In this document: piece after piece, positions 26,261-35,271 of the stretch
Layout: each line of letters begins with the position of its first letter
Numbering within the stretch: the stretch's first letter is position 1
From: Streptacidiphilus melanogenes
GTDB taxonomy: Bacteria > Actinomycetota > Actinomycetes > Streptomycetales > Streptomycetaceae
Assembly (NCBI RefSeq): GCF_000787835.1
Contig: NZ_BBPP01000032.1
Coordinates: 53,175 to 101,063, forward strand
DNA length: 47,889 nt
Direction: 5' to 3'
Translations under genes and position numbers: made by a program
The notes under the pieces: model-generated
What the model saw: the letters and a program-made list of their open reading frames with translations, nothing else
What the model was told of the DNA's origin: nothing
Databases searched by the model: none

Positions 26261-27850
26261 ATGACCCACCCCGTTCTGCAGGTCGAAGACCTGCGCGTGA
26301 TCCACCCCGGGCCGGTCACCGCCCTCGACGGGCTCTCCTTCGAGCTGGCGGCCGGTCAGGTGCTGGGCCTGGTGGGCGAGTCCGGCTCCGGCAAGTCCGC
26401 CGCCGCGCTCGCGCTGCTCGGCCTGCACCGCGGGACGCGGACGCAGGTCGAGGGCGGCGTCCTGCTGCACCGTGACGACCGCCCCGTGCTCGACCTGAAC
26501 CGGGCGAGCGACGCCGAGCTGCGCACCGTGCGCGGCCGTGAGCTGGCCATGGTCTTCCAGGAGCCGCTGACCAGCCTCGACCCCTACCGGCGCATCGGCA
26601 CCCAGATCGCCACCGCCTACCGCCTGCACACCGGCGCCTCGCGCGCCGACGCCAGGCTGCGCACGGCCGAGGTGCTGGACCGCGTCGGGATCGACCCGAA
26701 GCGGGCCCGGGACTACCCGCACCAGTTCTCCGGCGGCATGCGCCAGCGCGTGCTGATCGCGATGGCGCTCGCGCTGCGCCCGCGCGTCCTGGTCGCGGAC
26801 GAGCCGACCACCGCACTGGACGTGACCGTCCAGGCGCAGATCCTGCGTCTGCTGGACGAGTTGCGCGAGGAGACCGGCATGGCGCTGGTGCTCGTCAGCC
26901 ACGACGTCGGCGTGGTGGGCGGGCTGGCCGACGAGGTCGTGGTGCTGCGCCAGGGCCGCGCCGTCGAGCGGGGTGCGACCGCGCGCCTGCTCGGCCGGCC
27001 CGAGCACCCCTACACGAGGGCTCTGCTGCAGGCCGTGCCGCGCCTCGACGCACCGCTGCCGGAACGGGACGCGCCACGGGCGGACGACGTCCTCGTCGAG
27101 ACCGAGGGACTGGGGGTCGACTTCGGCTCCGTCCGGGCCCTGCGCGGCGTGGACCTGACGGTGCGCCGAGGCGAGACCCTGGGTGTCGTCGGCGAGTCCG
27201 GCTCGGGCAAGTCCACGCTCGGCCGCACCCTGGTCCGGTTGCAGGACCCGACCGGCGGCAGCGTCCGCTTCGAGGGCCAGGATCTCGCCTCCTGGCGCGG
27301 CCGGGAGCTGCGCCGTCGTCGCCACGAGCTGCAGATGGTCTTCCAGGACCCGACGTCCTCGCTCAACCCCCGCCGCCTGATCGGCGACTCCGTGGCCGAG
27401 CCGCTGCGGGTGCACGGCGGACGCGACGAGGCGAAGCTGCGGGCCGAGGCCGTCGGCCTGCTCGAACGCGTCGGCCTGGACGCCGCCCACGCGGACCGCT
27501 ACCCGCACCAGCTCTCCGGCGGCCAGCGCCAGCGCGCGGCGATCGCCCGCGCGTTGATCCTGCGGCCCAAGCTGGTCGTCTGCGACGAGCCGGTCTCGGC
27601 GCTGGACGTGACCACCCAGGCCCAGGTCGTCTCACTCCTGCGGGAGCTGCGCGAGGAGTTCGAGCTCACGCTCGTGTTCATCGCCCACGACCTGGCCGTG
27701 GTGCGCTCGGTGAGCGACCGGGTCGCGGTGATGCGCGAGGGCGAGGTCGTGGAGACACTGTCCGCGGCCGAGCTGACGAGCCCTCGGCACGAGTACACCC
27801 GCGCCCTGCTGGACGCGGTCCCGCGTCTGGACGCCGTGGGCGTGAACTGA
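26261..27850 (+). CDS. ABC transporter ATPase, fused DppD-DppF type
   Basis: 529 residues with two complete nucleotide-binding domains. Domain 1 (~5-265): Walker [10 protein letters not shown]-loop [10 protein letters not shown], signature [19 protein letters not shown], Walker [14 protein letters not shown]-loop VSHD. Domain 2 (~280-529): Walker [20 protein letters not shown], signature [19 protein letters not shown], Walker [14 protein letters not shown]-loop IAHD. Both sites appear catalytically intact. The oligopeptide-family C-terminal extension YTRALL(Q/D)AVPRLD follows each domain. It starts 2 bases after the permease stop and completes the importer. Confidence 0.96.
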   Translation: MTHPVLQVEDLRVIHPGPVTALDGLSFELAAGQVLGLVGESGSGKSAAALALLGLHRGTRTQVEGGVLLHRDDRPVLDLNRASDAELRTVRGRELAMVFQEPLTSLDPYRRIGTQIATAYRLHTGASRADARLRTAEVLDRVGIDPKRARDYPHQFSGGMRQRVLIAMALALRPRVLVADEPTTALDVTVQAQILRLLDELREETGMALVLVSHDVGVVGGLADEVVVLRQGRAVERGATARLLGRPEHPYTRALLQAVPRLDAPLPERDAPRADDVLVETEGLGVDFGSVRALRGVDLTVRRGETLGVVGESGSGKSTLGRTLVRLQDPTGGSVRFEGQDLASWRGRELRRRRHELQMVFQDPTSSLNPRRLIGDSVAEPLRVHGGRDEAKLRAEAVGLLERVGLDAAHADRYPHQLSGGQRQRAAIARALILRPKLVVCDEPVSALDVTTQAQVVSLLRELREEFELTLVFIAHDLAVVRSVSDRVAVMREGEVVETLSAAELTSPRHEYTRALLDAVPRLDAVGVN

Positions 27851-27856
27851 CCGGCA

Positions 27857-27880
27857 CCGGCGCTGCTGAGCAGCGGCCGG
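27857..27880. terminator. Bidirectional terminator between ABC operon and lipoprotein gene
   Basis: CCGG-CGCTGC, loop TGA, GCAGCG-g-CCGG within 27857-27880, in the 33-bp gap between convergent stops. It probably serves both genes. Confidence 0.6.
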
Positions 27881-27883
27881 CCG

Positions 27884-28222
27884 CTACTGGCCGACGAAGG
27901 AGAAGCTGCGGAAGATCTGGCCGAGCCCGCTCGGCCTCGAGGCGCCGACGGACGTGTTGGTCGAGAGGTAGACGTTGGTGCCGCTGCAGTTCGTCGACGA
28001 GTACAGACGCATGTCGGCGATCGTGCCGTTCATCACCGTCGTCACGCCGATGGGCGCGAAGCGGTGGCAGGAGGTGGCGGTCGGGTTCGAGAGGATCTGC
28101 ACGACGGTCCCGTCGAGGTTGGTCGCCGTCACCGTCCCCTGGGGCGGGTCCGAGCACCCGGCCAGCGCCACGACGAGCACGGCCCCGCCCAGCAGGGCGG
28201 CGACGGATCGGCTGCGGGACAT
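27884..28222 (-). CDS. Small secreted lipoprotein
   Basis: 112 residues. Lipoprotein signal MSRSRSVAALLGGAVLVVALAGCSDPPQ with lipobox LAGC (Cys23). The mature part is short and Thr/Ser/Asn-rich (TVTATNLDGTVVQILSNPTATSCHRFAP, STNCSGTNVYLSTNTSVGASRP) with two further cysteines (in TSCHR and TNCSG) that could form a disulfide. GGGAGGAAC precedes the ATG. The lower-GC, secreted, disulfide-containing shape resembles a peptidase-inhibitor-like or binding protein (compare the streptomycete TNCSG...VYL secreted proteins), but no function is assigned. Confidence 0.8.
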   Translation of the reverse strand: MSRSRSVAALLGGAVLVVALAGCSDPPQGTVTATNLDGTVVQILSNPTATSCHRFAPIGVTTVMNGTIADMRLYSSTNCSGTNVYLSTNTSVGASRPSGLGQIFRSFSFVGQ

Positions 28223-28393
28223 CTGCGTTCCTCCCGAGGCTCGGCGACACGAGCCTCTCGGCCCTGCTCCGACGCTAGGCCCGCCCCTTGGACGTCGCAG
28301 CCCGGCCGCGCCGTCCGGGTGAGGACCGTCCGCGTGGCGGGCGGTGGCGCTCTGCGCGAAGGTGGAGTGAGCTGCCCTTCGATGGAGGCCGAG

Positions 28394-28612
28394 ATGAGCG
28401 ACCACACCTACCGCGTCACCGAGATCGTCGGCACGTCCGCGGACGGCGTCGACGCCGCCATCCGCAGCGCGCTCGGACGCGCGTCGAGGACCCTGCACGG
28501 CCTGGACTGGTTCGAGATCACCCAGATCCGCGGCTCGATCGAGAACGGCGAGGTCAAGCAGTTCCAGGTCGGCCTGAAGGTCGGCTTCCGCCTCGACGAG
28601 ACGGCCGGCTGA
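28394..28612 (+). CDS. Dodecin (flavin-storage protein)
   Basis: 72 residues, the usual dodecin length. TYRVTEIVGTSADGVDAAIRSALGRASRTLHGLDWFEITQIRGSIENGEVKQFQVGLKVGFRLD matches the family throughout. Trp39 and Gln57 are at the positions that stack and bind flavin in known dodecins. The protein assembles as a hollow dodecamer that stores FMN or riboflavin products and buffers free flavin. ATG 28394 has GATGGAGG upstream. It is a single gene. Confidence 0.95.
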   Translation: MSDHTYRVTEIVGTSADGVDAAIRSALGRASRTLHGLDWFEITQIRGSIENGEVKQFQVGLKVGFRLDETAG

Positions 28613-28677
28613 CTCCGGCCGGTCCCGGCGCGAGGCACGGCAACGACACCGTAACGCCCAGGTAACCTCTGTCGACT

Positions 28678-28715
28678 TGTCTGTATGTCAGTGAAGACGC
28701 ATGTCAGTACAGACA
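28678..28715. promoter_or_regulatory. Inverted/direct repeat element upstream of the acetyltransferase
   Basis: TGTCTGTA (28678-28685) and TACAGACA (28708-28715) are perfect 8-bp inverted arms 22 bases apart. Just inside, ATGTCAGT occurs twice (28685-28692 and 28701-28708) as a direct repeat. This is a likely operator for a dimeric or tetrameric regulator. Confidence 0.5.
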
Positions 28716-28750
28716 TGGGCGGAGCCGGAAACGGACGGTGCGGCAACAGC

Positions 28751-29206
28751 GTGAGAATCGTCGTCGACGACCTGTCAGGCACGCGGATCGCGGGCTTCCT
28801 CGAGGAGCACGTGCGGCAGATGCGGGAGATCTCGCCGCCGGAGAGCAAGCACGCGCTCGATCTGGACGGCCTGCGCCGCCCCGAGGTCGTCTTCTGGTCC
28901 GTCCACGACGGCGAGGAGCTGGTCGGCTGCGGCGCACTCAAGCGTCTCGACGCCGGCCATGCCGAGCTCAAGTCGATGCGGACGGCCGTCGCGCGCAAGC
29001 GCGGCGGCGTCGCCTCGCTGCTGCTGGACCACATCCTCGCGGAGGCGCGAGGATTGGGCTTCTCGCGGATCAGCCTGGAGACCGGCTCAGCGGACTTCTT
29101 CCTGCCGGCGCGACGCCTCTACGCCAAGTTCGGCTTCGCCGAGTGCGAGCCCTTCGCCGAGTACCGCCCCGATCCGCTGAGCACCTTCATGACGCGCACG
29201 CTGTGA
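28751..29206 (+). CDS. GNAT-family N-acetyltransferase
   Basis: 151 residues from GTG 28751, the length of B. subtilis YsnE-type proteins it resembles: IAGFLEEHVRQMREISPPESKHALDLDGLRRPEVVFWSV, ELVGCGALKRLDAGHAELKSMRTAVARKRGGVASLLLDHILAEARGLGFSRISLETG, RRLYAKFGFAECEPFAEY. The R-K-R-G-G-V-A region is the acetyl-CoA pyrophosphate loop (Q/RxxGxG/A), slightly degenerate. Longer starts at 28685 or 28715 would include the repeat element upstream and add non-conserved residues. The acceptor substrate is unknown. Confidence 0.88.
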   Translation: MRIVVDDLSGTRIAGFLEEHVRQMREISPPESKHALDLDGLRRPEVVFWSVHDGEELVGCGALKRLDAGHAELKSMRTAVARKRGGVASLLLDHILAEARGLGFSRISLETGSADFFLPARRLYAKFGFAECEPFAEYRPDPLSTFMTRTL

Positions 29207-29248
29207 GCCACGCTGTGAGCCTGGCGCACACCGGGAGCCTCTGAGCCC

Positions 29249-30193
29249 TCAGGCCTCGCCGAGGTCGTGGGAGATGCGCTCCAGCGCGTCGAGGCGCGAC
29301 TGAAGGGTCGGGTGGGTCGACATCAGCTGCGCCATCCGCCCCTCGCCGTCGTGCTCGCCCTCCCGTGGCACCGGCGCGAAGAGGAAGGCGCTGAAGGCCT
29401 GTGCGGTGCGCAGGTCCTTCGTCGGGATGCGGGCGGCCGTGCCGCTCACCTTGACCAGCGCGGAGGCGAGCGCGGAGGGGCGCCCCGTCAGCTGCGCGGC
29501 GGAGCGGTCCGCGGCGAACTCACGGTAGCGGGAGAGCGCACGGATCATCATGAAGCTCAGCGCGTACACCGCCGCCGACACCACGACCACGGCGGCGACG
29601 ATCAGCGCCGTGTTCTGGTCACGGCGGGCGCGCCCGCCGACCAGTCCGGAGTAGAAGCCGACGCGCACGGCCAGCCCCGCCAGCACGCCGAGGAACGAGG
29701 CGACGGTGATCACCACGACGTCCCGGTGCGCGATGTGGGAGAGCTCGTGCGCGAGCACCCCGTCGAGTTCGTCGCCCTCGAGGCGACGCAGCATGCCGGT
29801 GGTCACACAGAGCACCGTATGGTCGGCGTCGCGGCCCGTGGCGAAGGCGTTGGGCAGGTCGGTCTCGGCCACGGCCAGCCGCGGCTTCGGCATGTTCGCC
29901 AGCGCGCAGAGCCGGTCGACGGCGCCGTGCAGCCGCGGCTCCTCCTGCGGCGTGACCTCCCGCGCCTTGAGGGCGAAGATCGCCATCCGGTCGGAGAACC
30001 AGTACTGCGCGGCAAGCAGGCCACCCGCGACCAGCACCACCAGCACCGCCGACTTCAGCAGTGCGACCAGCACCGCGGCGAAGACGACGTAGAGCAGGCC
30101 GAGCAGGAAGACCACGGTGGCCATGCGCACCGTGAGCTGGCGGTCCGGAGCGAAGCGGGACCGGGAGCGGGGAGAAGAAGAACGAGTTCGCAC
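29249..30193 (-). CDS. htpX: M48 membrane zinc metalloprotease HtpX
   Basis: 314 residues. Two N-terminal transmembrane segments (MATVVFLLGLLYVVFAAVLVALL; SAVLVVLVAGGLLAAQYWF), then the cytosolic protease. The zinc motif HELSH is at residues ~149-153, with the third ligand Glu in SRYREFAADRSAAQL. A further pair of hydrophobic stretches (ITVASFLGVLAGLAV, ALIVAAVVVVSAAVYAL) fits HtpX topology. It degrades damaged membrane proteins. Start GTG 30193. It diverges from the exonuclease gene with 258 bases between. Confidence 0.94.
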   Translation of the reverse strand: MRTRSSSPRSRSRFAPDRQLTVRMATVVFLLGLLYVVFAAVLVALLKSAVLVVLVAGGLLAAQYWFSDRMAIFALKAREVTPQEEPRLHGAVDRLCALANMPKPRLAVAETDLPNAFATGRDADHTVLCVTTGMLRRLEGDELDGVLAHELSHIAHRDVVVITVASFLGVLAGLAVRVGFYSGLVGGRARRDQNTALIVAAVVVVSAAVYALSFMMIRALSRYREFAADRSAAQLTGRPSALASALVKVSGTAARIPTKDLRTAQAFSAFLFAPVPREGEHDGEGRMAQLMSTHPTLQSRLDALERISHDLGEA

Positions 30194-30451
30194 GGTGATC
30201 GCCTCCGCGAAAGCACAGACGCGCGCGCCGGCATCGGTCCGTGCCGGACGCCTCCAGGGTAGGCGCGTCGACGCCCGAACGGACAGTTCTCGACCGGCGT
30301 TCTGCCCGAGGGCGTCGGCGGGCCGCTGTCAGACCCGGCGGCTACATTGCGAAGAAGATCAGCCCGGGGCGCCCCGAGGCACGGGCCGGAGCGACAAGCC
30401 GGCGGACAAGGCCAGGTACAGGGCCAGGAGCAGGGGCTGGGAGAGAAGACG

Positions 30452-31291
30452 ATGCGCGATTCGCTGCTGCGGGCCAGGGCCCGCCACGTGCTGGGCCGCG
30501 TGGGCCTTTCACGGCGCGGTCGGCGCGGTCGGCGCGCCCGTCTGAGCTGCTTCGACGCGGGCGCCCTGACGCGCTCCCGCCGACACGGCAGACACGGCGT
30601 CGCCCCCGGCGCGCTCGTCTTCGCCGCGGTCGACCTGGAGACGACGGGGCTGGACCCCGCGGTCGACCGGGTCTGCGAGATCGGGGTGGTGCGCTTCCGG
30701 GCCGACGGCGAGGTGCTGGACGAGTTCGTGACGCTGCTCGACCCGCAGCGTCCGATGGACGCGACCGCGATCCACGGGATAGCCGCCGAGCAGGTGCGGG
30801 GCGCGCCGACGTTCGCCGAGGTCGCCCCCGAGCTGGAGCGCCTGCTGGCCGGGACGGTCGTCGTCGCACACAACCTCGCCTTCGAGGACGCGTTCCTCGC
30901 GGCGGAGTTCCGTCGGGCCGGGCGTCGCAGGCCGCGTTGGCCGGGGCTGTGCACGCTCGTCACCGCCCGGGCCCAGCTCGACGGCCCCGGCTACGGCCTC
31001 GCCGCCCTGCACCGCAGCCTGACCGCCACCCCCGTCGACGCCGCCCACACCGCGCTCGGCGACAGCCGCGCCACGGCGGCGGTCCTGGCGGCGCTCCTCG
31101 CCCAGTCCCCCACTCCGCTTCGATACCGCGGCCGTCATCCGCAGGCCGCCGCGCTCACCCGGGCCCCGGCGCTGGTCCCGCCCGCGACACGCGCGCCCAC
31201 AGCACTCCAGGCCGGCGCGGCCGACAGGCCCCCTCTCCCCCGCCACACCTGGCGCCCCCGCGAGCGCGCCCCGGAGTGGCGCCGGGCGTAG
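30452..31291 (+). CDS. DEDDh 3'-5' exonuclease (DnaQ-like)
   Basis: 279 residues with a basic N-terminus. The exonuclease fold has motif I AAVDLETTGLDP (D/E), motif IHGI, motif II VVAHNLAFEDAFL (D), and motif III HTALGDSRATAAVLAALL (H...D), so all DEDDh catalytic positions are present. DnaQ-like proteins proofread or process DNA or RNA ends. The ~70 residues after the domain are Pro/Arg/Ala-rich. GGGAGAGAAG precedes ATG 30452. Part of motif III and its flanks reappear as a decayed copy ~390 bases downstream. Confidence 0.92.
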   Translation: MRDSLLRARARHVLGRVGLSRRGRRGRRARLSCFDAGALTRSRRHGRHGVAPGALVFAAVDLETTGLDPAVDRVCEIGVVRFRADGEVLDEFVTLLDPQRPMDATAIHGIAAEQVRGAPTFAEVAPELERLLAGTVVVAHNLAFEDAFLAAEFRRAGRRRPRWPGLCTLVTARAQLDGPGYGLAALHRSLTATPVDAAHTALGDSRATAAVLAALLAQSPTPLRYRGRHPQAAALTRAPALVPPATRAPTALQAGAADRPPLPRHTWRPRERAPEWRRA

Positions 31292-31360
31292 GTCGACCGC
31301 CCCGGCGAAAGCGCCCGCCCCCGGACACCCTCGCGCCGCGACCCACCACCACTGGGTGGC

Positions 31361-31527
31361 GCGCGCCGTGCCCGAGCCGTCCCCACGCCGCCCCGAACAC
31401 CGCAACCTGACCGCCACCCCCCGTCGACGCCGCCCACACCGCGCTCGGCGACAGTCGCGTCGACGGCGGCGGTCCTGGCGGCGCGCCGCGCCCGAGCCGT
31501 CCCCACGCCACCCGGAACACCGCAACT
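31361..31527. repeat. 120-bp tandem duplication, second copy partial
   Basis: The ~47-base segment 31361-31407 (GCGCGCCGTGCCCGAGCCGT...) recurs at 31481-31527 with few mismatches, exactly 120 bases later. Unit 1 is 31361-31480; unit 2 is cut short around 31530. The region between genes (31292-31623) holds nothing else that I can identify. Confidence 0.75.
31399..31490 (+). pseudogene. Decayed copy of the exonuclease motif III region
   Basis: Bases 31399-31490 match 31011-31100 inside the exonuclease gene almost throughout (for example GTCGACGCCGCCCACACCGC is identical in both). One extra C near 31416-31421 breaks the frame, and there are a few substitutions. It is a non-functional remnant of a duplication of the gene's 3' part. 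Confidence 0.8.
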
Positions 31528-31623
31528 CAACGCCGACCCGCACCCCGACCGGGCCTCACGACGCGACCGACCACCGGCCGGACGCCGGATCCCGGTCGAG
31601 GCCGGGGGCGAGAGCGGCGCGGC

Positions 31624-34356
31624 TCAGCGCACGGCGGCGGCGCGGAACGCGGCGACGAACCGTCTGCCGGCCAGCAGGGCCGCCGCGTAGGCGGCGAGGA
31701 TCACGGCGAGGAGGGCGTAGAACTCGCCCGGCAGCAGGCGCAGACCGAGGGACGCGCCCAGTGGGGTCGCCGGGAGCAGGATGCCGGTGACGACCAGGCC
31801 GAGGTTGGCGACGCGGACCGGCCGGGCCGCGGGCGCCCACGCCCGCGTGCGGCGCGCGGACGTGCGGAGCAGATGGACGGTGACGGCCTGGGTGATGAGG
31901 TTCTCGGTGAACCACCCGGAGTGGAACAGCACCTCCGCGTGGGAGGCGTCGAGGCCTGCCGAGAGGAAGCGCAGCACCGCGAAGGTGGCCACGTCCGCGC
32001 AGGCGTTGACGGCGCCGAAGAAGAGCGCGTAACGCGCCAGGTGGGCGCGGGTGAGCCGACGCGGTGCGGCCGTCGCCGCGCCGTCCCGCAGGGGACGGTC
32101 GAAGGCGAGGGCGAGCTGCGCGACGTCGAAGCAGAGGTTCTGGGCCAGGACCTGCGCGGGCAGCATCGGAAGGAACGGCACGGCCGCGCCCGCCGCCAGC
32201 ATCGCGAGGACGTTTCCCAGGTTGGAGGCGAGGGTGATCCGGAGGTAGTTGCCCACGTTGGCGACCGCCGTGCGCGCGGCGCGGAGCGCACCGGCGAGGT
32301 GGCGCAGGGCGTCCGCACCGAGGACCAGGTCGGCGCTGCGGCGGGGGCCGGGGTCGAGGGCGGCGGGCGAGCTGACGCCGACGTCGGCGGCGTGCAGCGC
32401 GGGCAGGTCGTTGAGGCCGTCGCCGAGAAAGCCGACGGTGTGGCCCGACGCCTGGAGCGCGCGCACCAGCCGGGCCTTCTGCGCGGGGGTGAAGAGGGCG
32501 AAGACGGTCGTCCGTTCGGCCGTGCGACGCAGTTCCGCGTCGTCCATCGTGTCGGCCTGCGGGCCCAGCAGCGGAGTGCCGGGTTCGAGCCCCGCGGCTC
32601 GGCAGACGAGCGCGGCGGCTCCGGCGCGGTCGCCGGTGACGATCTTCACCGCCAAGCCGGCGGCGGCGAGGTCCCCGAGGGCTGCGGCGGCGTCCGGCTC
32701 GGTCGCGTCGGCGAGGCAGGCCAGGCCCAGCAGGGTCAGTCCGTACGGGTCCTCCGCACGGCGTCGGGCCGCGCGGGCGCCGGGTCCGGCCACCGGGACG
32801 TCGGTCTCGGCGGTCGCCACGGCCAGCACGCGCAGACCGTCCGCGGCGCGGGCGTCCGCGAGGACGACGATCGCGTCCCGCCGCTCCTGGGTCAGCGTCC
32901 GCTCCCGACCCGCGACGCGCTCGCCGGCGCACCGGGCGAGTACGTCCTCGACGGCGCCGGTGACGGAGATCGTCCTGGCGCCGAGCCCGACGGGTCCGTG
33001 CACCACGGCGACGGCGATACGGCGGCTCGGCTCGAACGGGACCGCGAAGACGCCCGTCAGCCGGTCGGCGAAGTCCGGGTCCGCCGCCCAGGCGGCGTCG
33101 AGCAGGGCCTCGTCGACGGAGTCGACCAGCGGCGGGTCGCCGAGGTCGGTGCAGACCAGGCTGGTGACGGCGGCCCAGTGCGCGGGCGCGGGGTCCGGGT
33201 GGCCCTCGGGGTCGAGTCCCGCGTCGAGGACGAGCCGGTCGCGGGTGAGAGTGCCGGTCTTGTCCGTGCACAGCACGTCGAGCGTGCCGAGGTCGTGCAC
33301 GGCGGTGAGCCGCCGGGCGTAGACGCCGCCGCGCCGCAGCAGGTCCGACTGGCGGGCGAGCGCGGCGGTCACGACCAGCAGCAGCATCTCGGGCGTCAGA
33401 CCGACGGCGACGGCCGCCGCGTAGGGAACGACCTCCCAGCTGTGTCCCTCCGCCAACGCCCCGACCAGCAGGCCGGCCGCGCCGGAAAGGAGCGTCAGGC
33501 GCAGCAGCAGCCCGGAGACGGCGCGCGCGGTGCGGTCGAACGCGGTCCGGCGCGGCGACGGCTCGTCGGGCTGCGCCGCCACGTCAAACGCGCCCGGGTG
33601 ACCGGGGAGAGTCGTCGACGCGGGCCGTCCCGCCAGGTGGGTGTCGGCGCCGGTGGCGACGACGACACCCGTTCCGGTGCCGTGCACGACGGTGCACCCG
33701 CGCAGGCAGACCCGCGCGTTGTCCGGCGTGTGGAGGCCGGATGCGGCGGCCGTCGACACCCCGGCGGCGTGCTTGACCACGGGCAGGCTGACACCGGTCA
33801 GCGCCGACTGGTCCAGCGTCAGCCCGCTGGAACGCACCAGCACGAGGTCGGCGGGCACCCGGTCGCCGGGGGCGAGGCGGACGAGGTCGCCCGGCACGAA
33901 CTGGTCGAACGGCAGCTCCCGGGCGTGGGCCCGGTCCGGGCCGCCGTCCGCGGCGACGCGGCGGCGCAGGACCGTCGCGGTGCCCTCCGCGAGTCCGCGC
34001 AGCGCGGCGGCGTCCTGCTCCGCGCGCCGCTCGCCGACCAGCCGCAGCGCGACCCCGGCGACGACGAGCGCGGACAGCACGGCCGCACTGCGGAACGCGC
34101 CGGAAAGGCAGGTGACCGCGATGAGCAGGCACAGCGTCGCGGCATACGGATCGCGCGCCTGGGCGGCGACGCGCCCGGCGAAGGAGGGCGACGGGGGAAC
34201 TGGCAGGACGTTCTCGCCGTGCTCGACCAGGCGCAGCTCGGCCTGCCGTTCGTCGAGTCCGCCGAGGCCGGTTCCGAGCGCGCGCAGCACCTGCAGATCG
34301 CTCTTCCCGGCCGGCTGCGTCAGTGGTGCCTCCTTGTCACGCTCCTGTCGAGGCAA
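31624..34356 (-). CDS. Mg2+-type (MgtA-like) P-type ATPase lacking the TGES glutamate
   Basis: 910 residues from TTG 34356. P-type ATPase of the IIIB (MgtA/MgtB) class: GLTPEMLLLVVTAALA, phosphorylation motif CTDKTGTLT (Asp365), KIVTGD, FTPAQKARLVRAL, GDGLNDLPALHAADVGVS, and the class-typical C-terminal SGWFTENLITQAVTVHLLRT. About ten membrane segments. The actuator-domain loop normally TGES reads SALTGVSLPVVK: Glu is replaced by Val189, which should impair dephosphorylation. CTG at 34323 is preceded 5 bases upstream by a perfect AAGGAGG and could be the true start; TTG 34356 has only GAGG at 10 bases. Substrate Mg2+ is inferred from class only. Confidence 0.88.
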   Translation of the reverse strand: MPRQERDKEAPLTQPAGKSDLQVLRALGTGLGGLDERQAELRLVEHGENVLPVPPSPSFAGRVAAQARDPYAATLCLLIAVTCLSGAFRSAAVLSALVVAGVALRLVGERRAEQDAAALRGLAEGTATVLRRRVAADGGPDRAHARELPFDQFVPGDLVRLAPGDRVPADLVLVRSSGLTLDQSALTGVSLPVVKHAAGVSTAAASGLHTPDNARVCLRGCTVVHGTGTGVVVATGADTHLAGRPASTTLPGHPGAFDVAAQPDEPSPRRTAFDRTARAVSGLLLRLTLLSGAAGLLVGALAEGHSWEVVPYAAAVAVGLTPEMLLLVVTAALARQSDLLRRGGVYARRLTAVHDLGTLDVLCTDKTGTLTRDRLVLDAGLDPEGHPDPAPAHWAAVTSLVCTDLGDPPLVDSVDEALLDAAWAADPDFADRLTGVFAVPFEPSRRIAVAVVHGPVGLGARTISVTGAVEDVLARCAGERVAGRERTLTQERRDAIVVLADARAADGLRVLAVATAETDVPVAGPGARAARRRAEDPYGLTLLGLACLADATEPDAAAALGDLAAAGLAVKIVTGDRAGAAALVCRAAGLEPGTPLLGPQADTMDDAELRRTAERTTVFALFTPAQKARLVRALQASGHTVGFLGDGLNDLPALHAADVGVSSPAALDPGPRRSADLVLGADALRHLAGALRAARTAVANVGNYLRITLASNLGNVLAMLAAGAAVPFLPMLPAQVLAQNLCFDVAQLALAFDRPLRDGAATAAPRRLTRAHLARYALFFGAVNACADVATFAVLRFLSAGLDASHAEVLFHSGWFTENLITQAVTVHLLRTSARRTRAWAPAARPVRVANLGLVVTGILLPATPLGASLGLRLLPGEFYALLAVILAAYAAALLAGRRFVAAFRAAAVR

Positions 34357-34498
34357 GGCTATCCGGCCTCATGGCGCGGGAAGGCGCGGGCGGCGGTGTC
34401 GGACGGTGTGAAGGTCCTGAAAGGTCGCGCGGCCGCTGGGTCCTGGCCGTCGGGCGGGCCCCTCGCGGGGACCGTCGGGCGGCGCGTTCGGGCGGCGC

Positions 34499-35119
34499 CT
34501 ACGGGAGGAAGACGACGCGGTCGGCCAGCTCCTCGGCGACGCCGGGCGGCAGGTCCGCCCAGACCTCGAGTTCCGCCACGCTGCCGAACCCGCCCCGTTC
34601 GCCGCGCGCGGCGACGATCCGTTCGGCGTACTCCGGGGTCATTCCGGGCAGCCCGGCCAGCACCGGCGCGGGCGCGTGGTTGATGTCGGCGAGCCCGCCG
34701 TCGTCGTACTGGTGGGTCAGGTCGGGCCGTCCGATGCCCAGCTCGCGGGCGAGTCCGGGATCGCGTTCCACGAGCTCGCGCGCCTGCGCCCGGCGGTTGC
34801 GCCGGTCGAGGGCGGCGGTGACGGCCGGGTCCTGGGCGGAGGGTCCGACCAGCCTCGGGCGCAGCGCGAAGGTGGTCGCCAGTCCCCCGCCGACCAGCAC
34901 GGTGACGATCAGCGCGCCGGCCGCGGAGTTCTGCGGGCTGTCGGCCGGCGCCTGCGCCAGCCACAGCGCGGCGACGGTGACCGCCGCGTCGACGGCGGCG
35001 AGTGCGGCCACCACCCGCGAGCGCAGCCGCCAGGCGGCCCACCCGGCCACGGCGGCCGTCCCCATGCCCACCGTGAACAGCGGCAGCAAGGCCCAGAACA
35101 CGCTACCGGCGGAGCTCAT
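34499..35119 (-). CDS. Membrane protein with C-terminal helix-hairpin-helix domain
   Basis: 206 residues from ATG 35119. Three to four hydrophobic segments occupy residues ~3-100 (SVFWALLPLFTVGMGTAAVAGWAAW; VVALAAVDAAVTVAALWLA; GALIVTVLVGGGLATTFAL). A basic linker is followed by a ComEA-type HhH pair: GLADINHAPAPVLAGLPGMTPEYAERIVAARGERGGFGSVAELEVWADLPPGVAEELADRVVF. In ComEA this domain binds DNA; similar domains also act in protein contacts. A longer in-frame start at 35224 would only add a low-complexity leader. Its role in DNA handling near polX is suggestive only. Confidence 0.85.
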   Translation of the reverse strand: MSSAGSVFWALLPLFTVGMGTAAVAGWAAWRLRSRVVAALAAVDAAVTVAALWLAQAPADSPQNSAAGALIVTVLVGGGLATTFALRPRLVGPSAQDPAVTAALDRRNRRAQARELVERDPGLARELGIGRPDLTHQYDDGGLADINHAPAPVLAGLPGMTPEYAERIVAARGERGGFGSVAELEVWADLPPGVAEELADRVVFLP

Positions 35120-35271
35120 CCGCCCACCGGGGCGCACGCTTTGACCGGTTTCACCCGTTTCAGACACGCTCTCACCGTAGATCGGGCCGCCTCCACCGGC
35201 ACCCCCAGCCGGGGCCTGCCGCACTGCCCCGCATTGCCGGGTATTGGGCGGCCCGGACTAACGTGGCAGTT

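Noticed and set aside
31873..34683. A 936-residue plus-strand frame opposite the P-type ATPase
   Set aside because: No recognisable domain, high Gly/Arg/Val composition typical of antisense frames in GC-rich DNA, and the opposite strand carries a clear ATPase.
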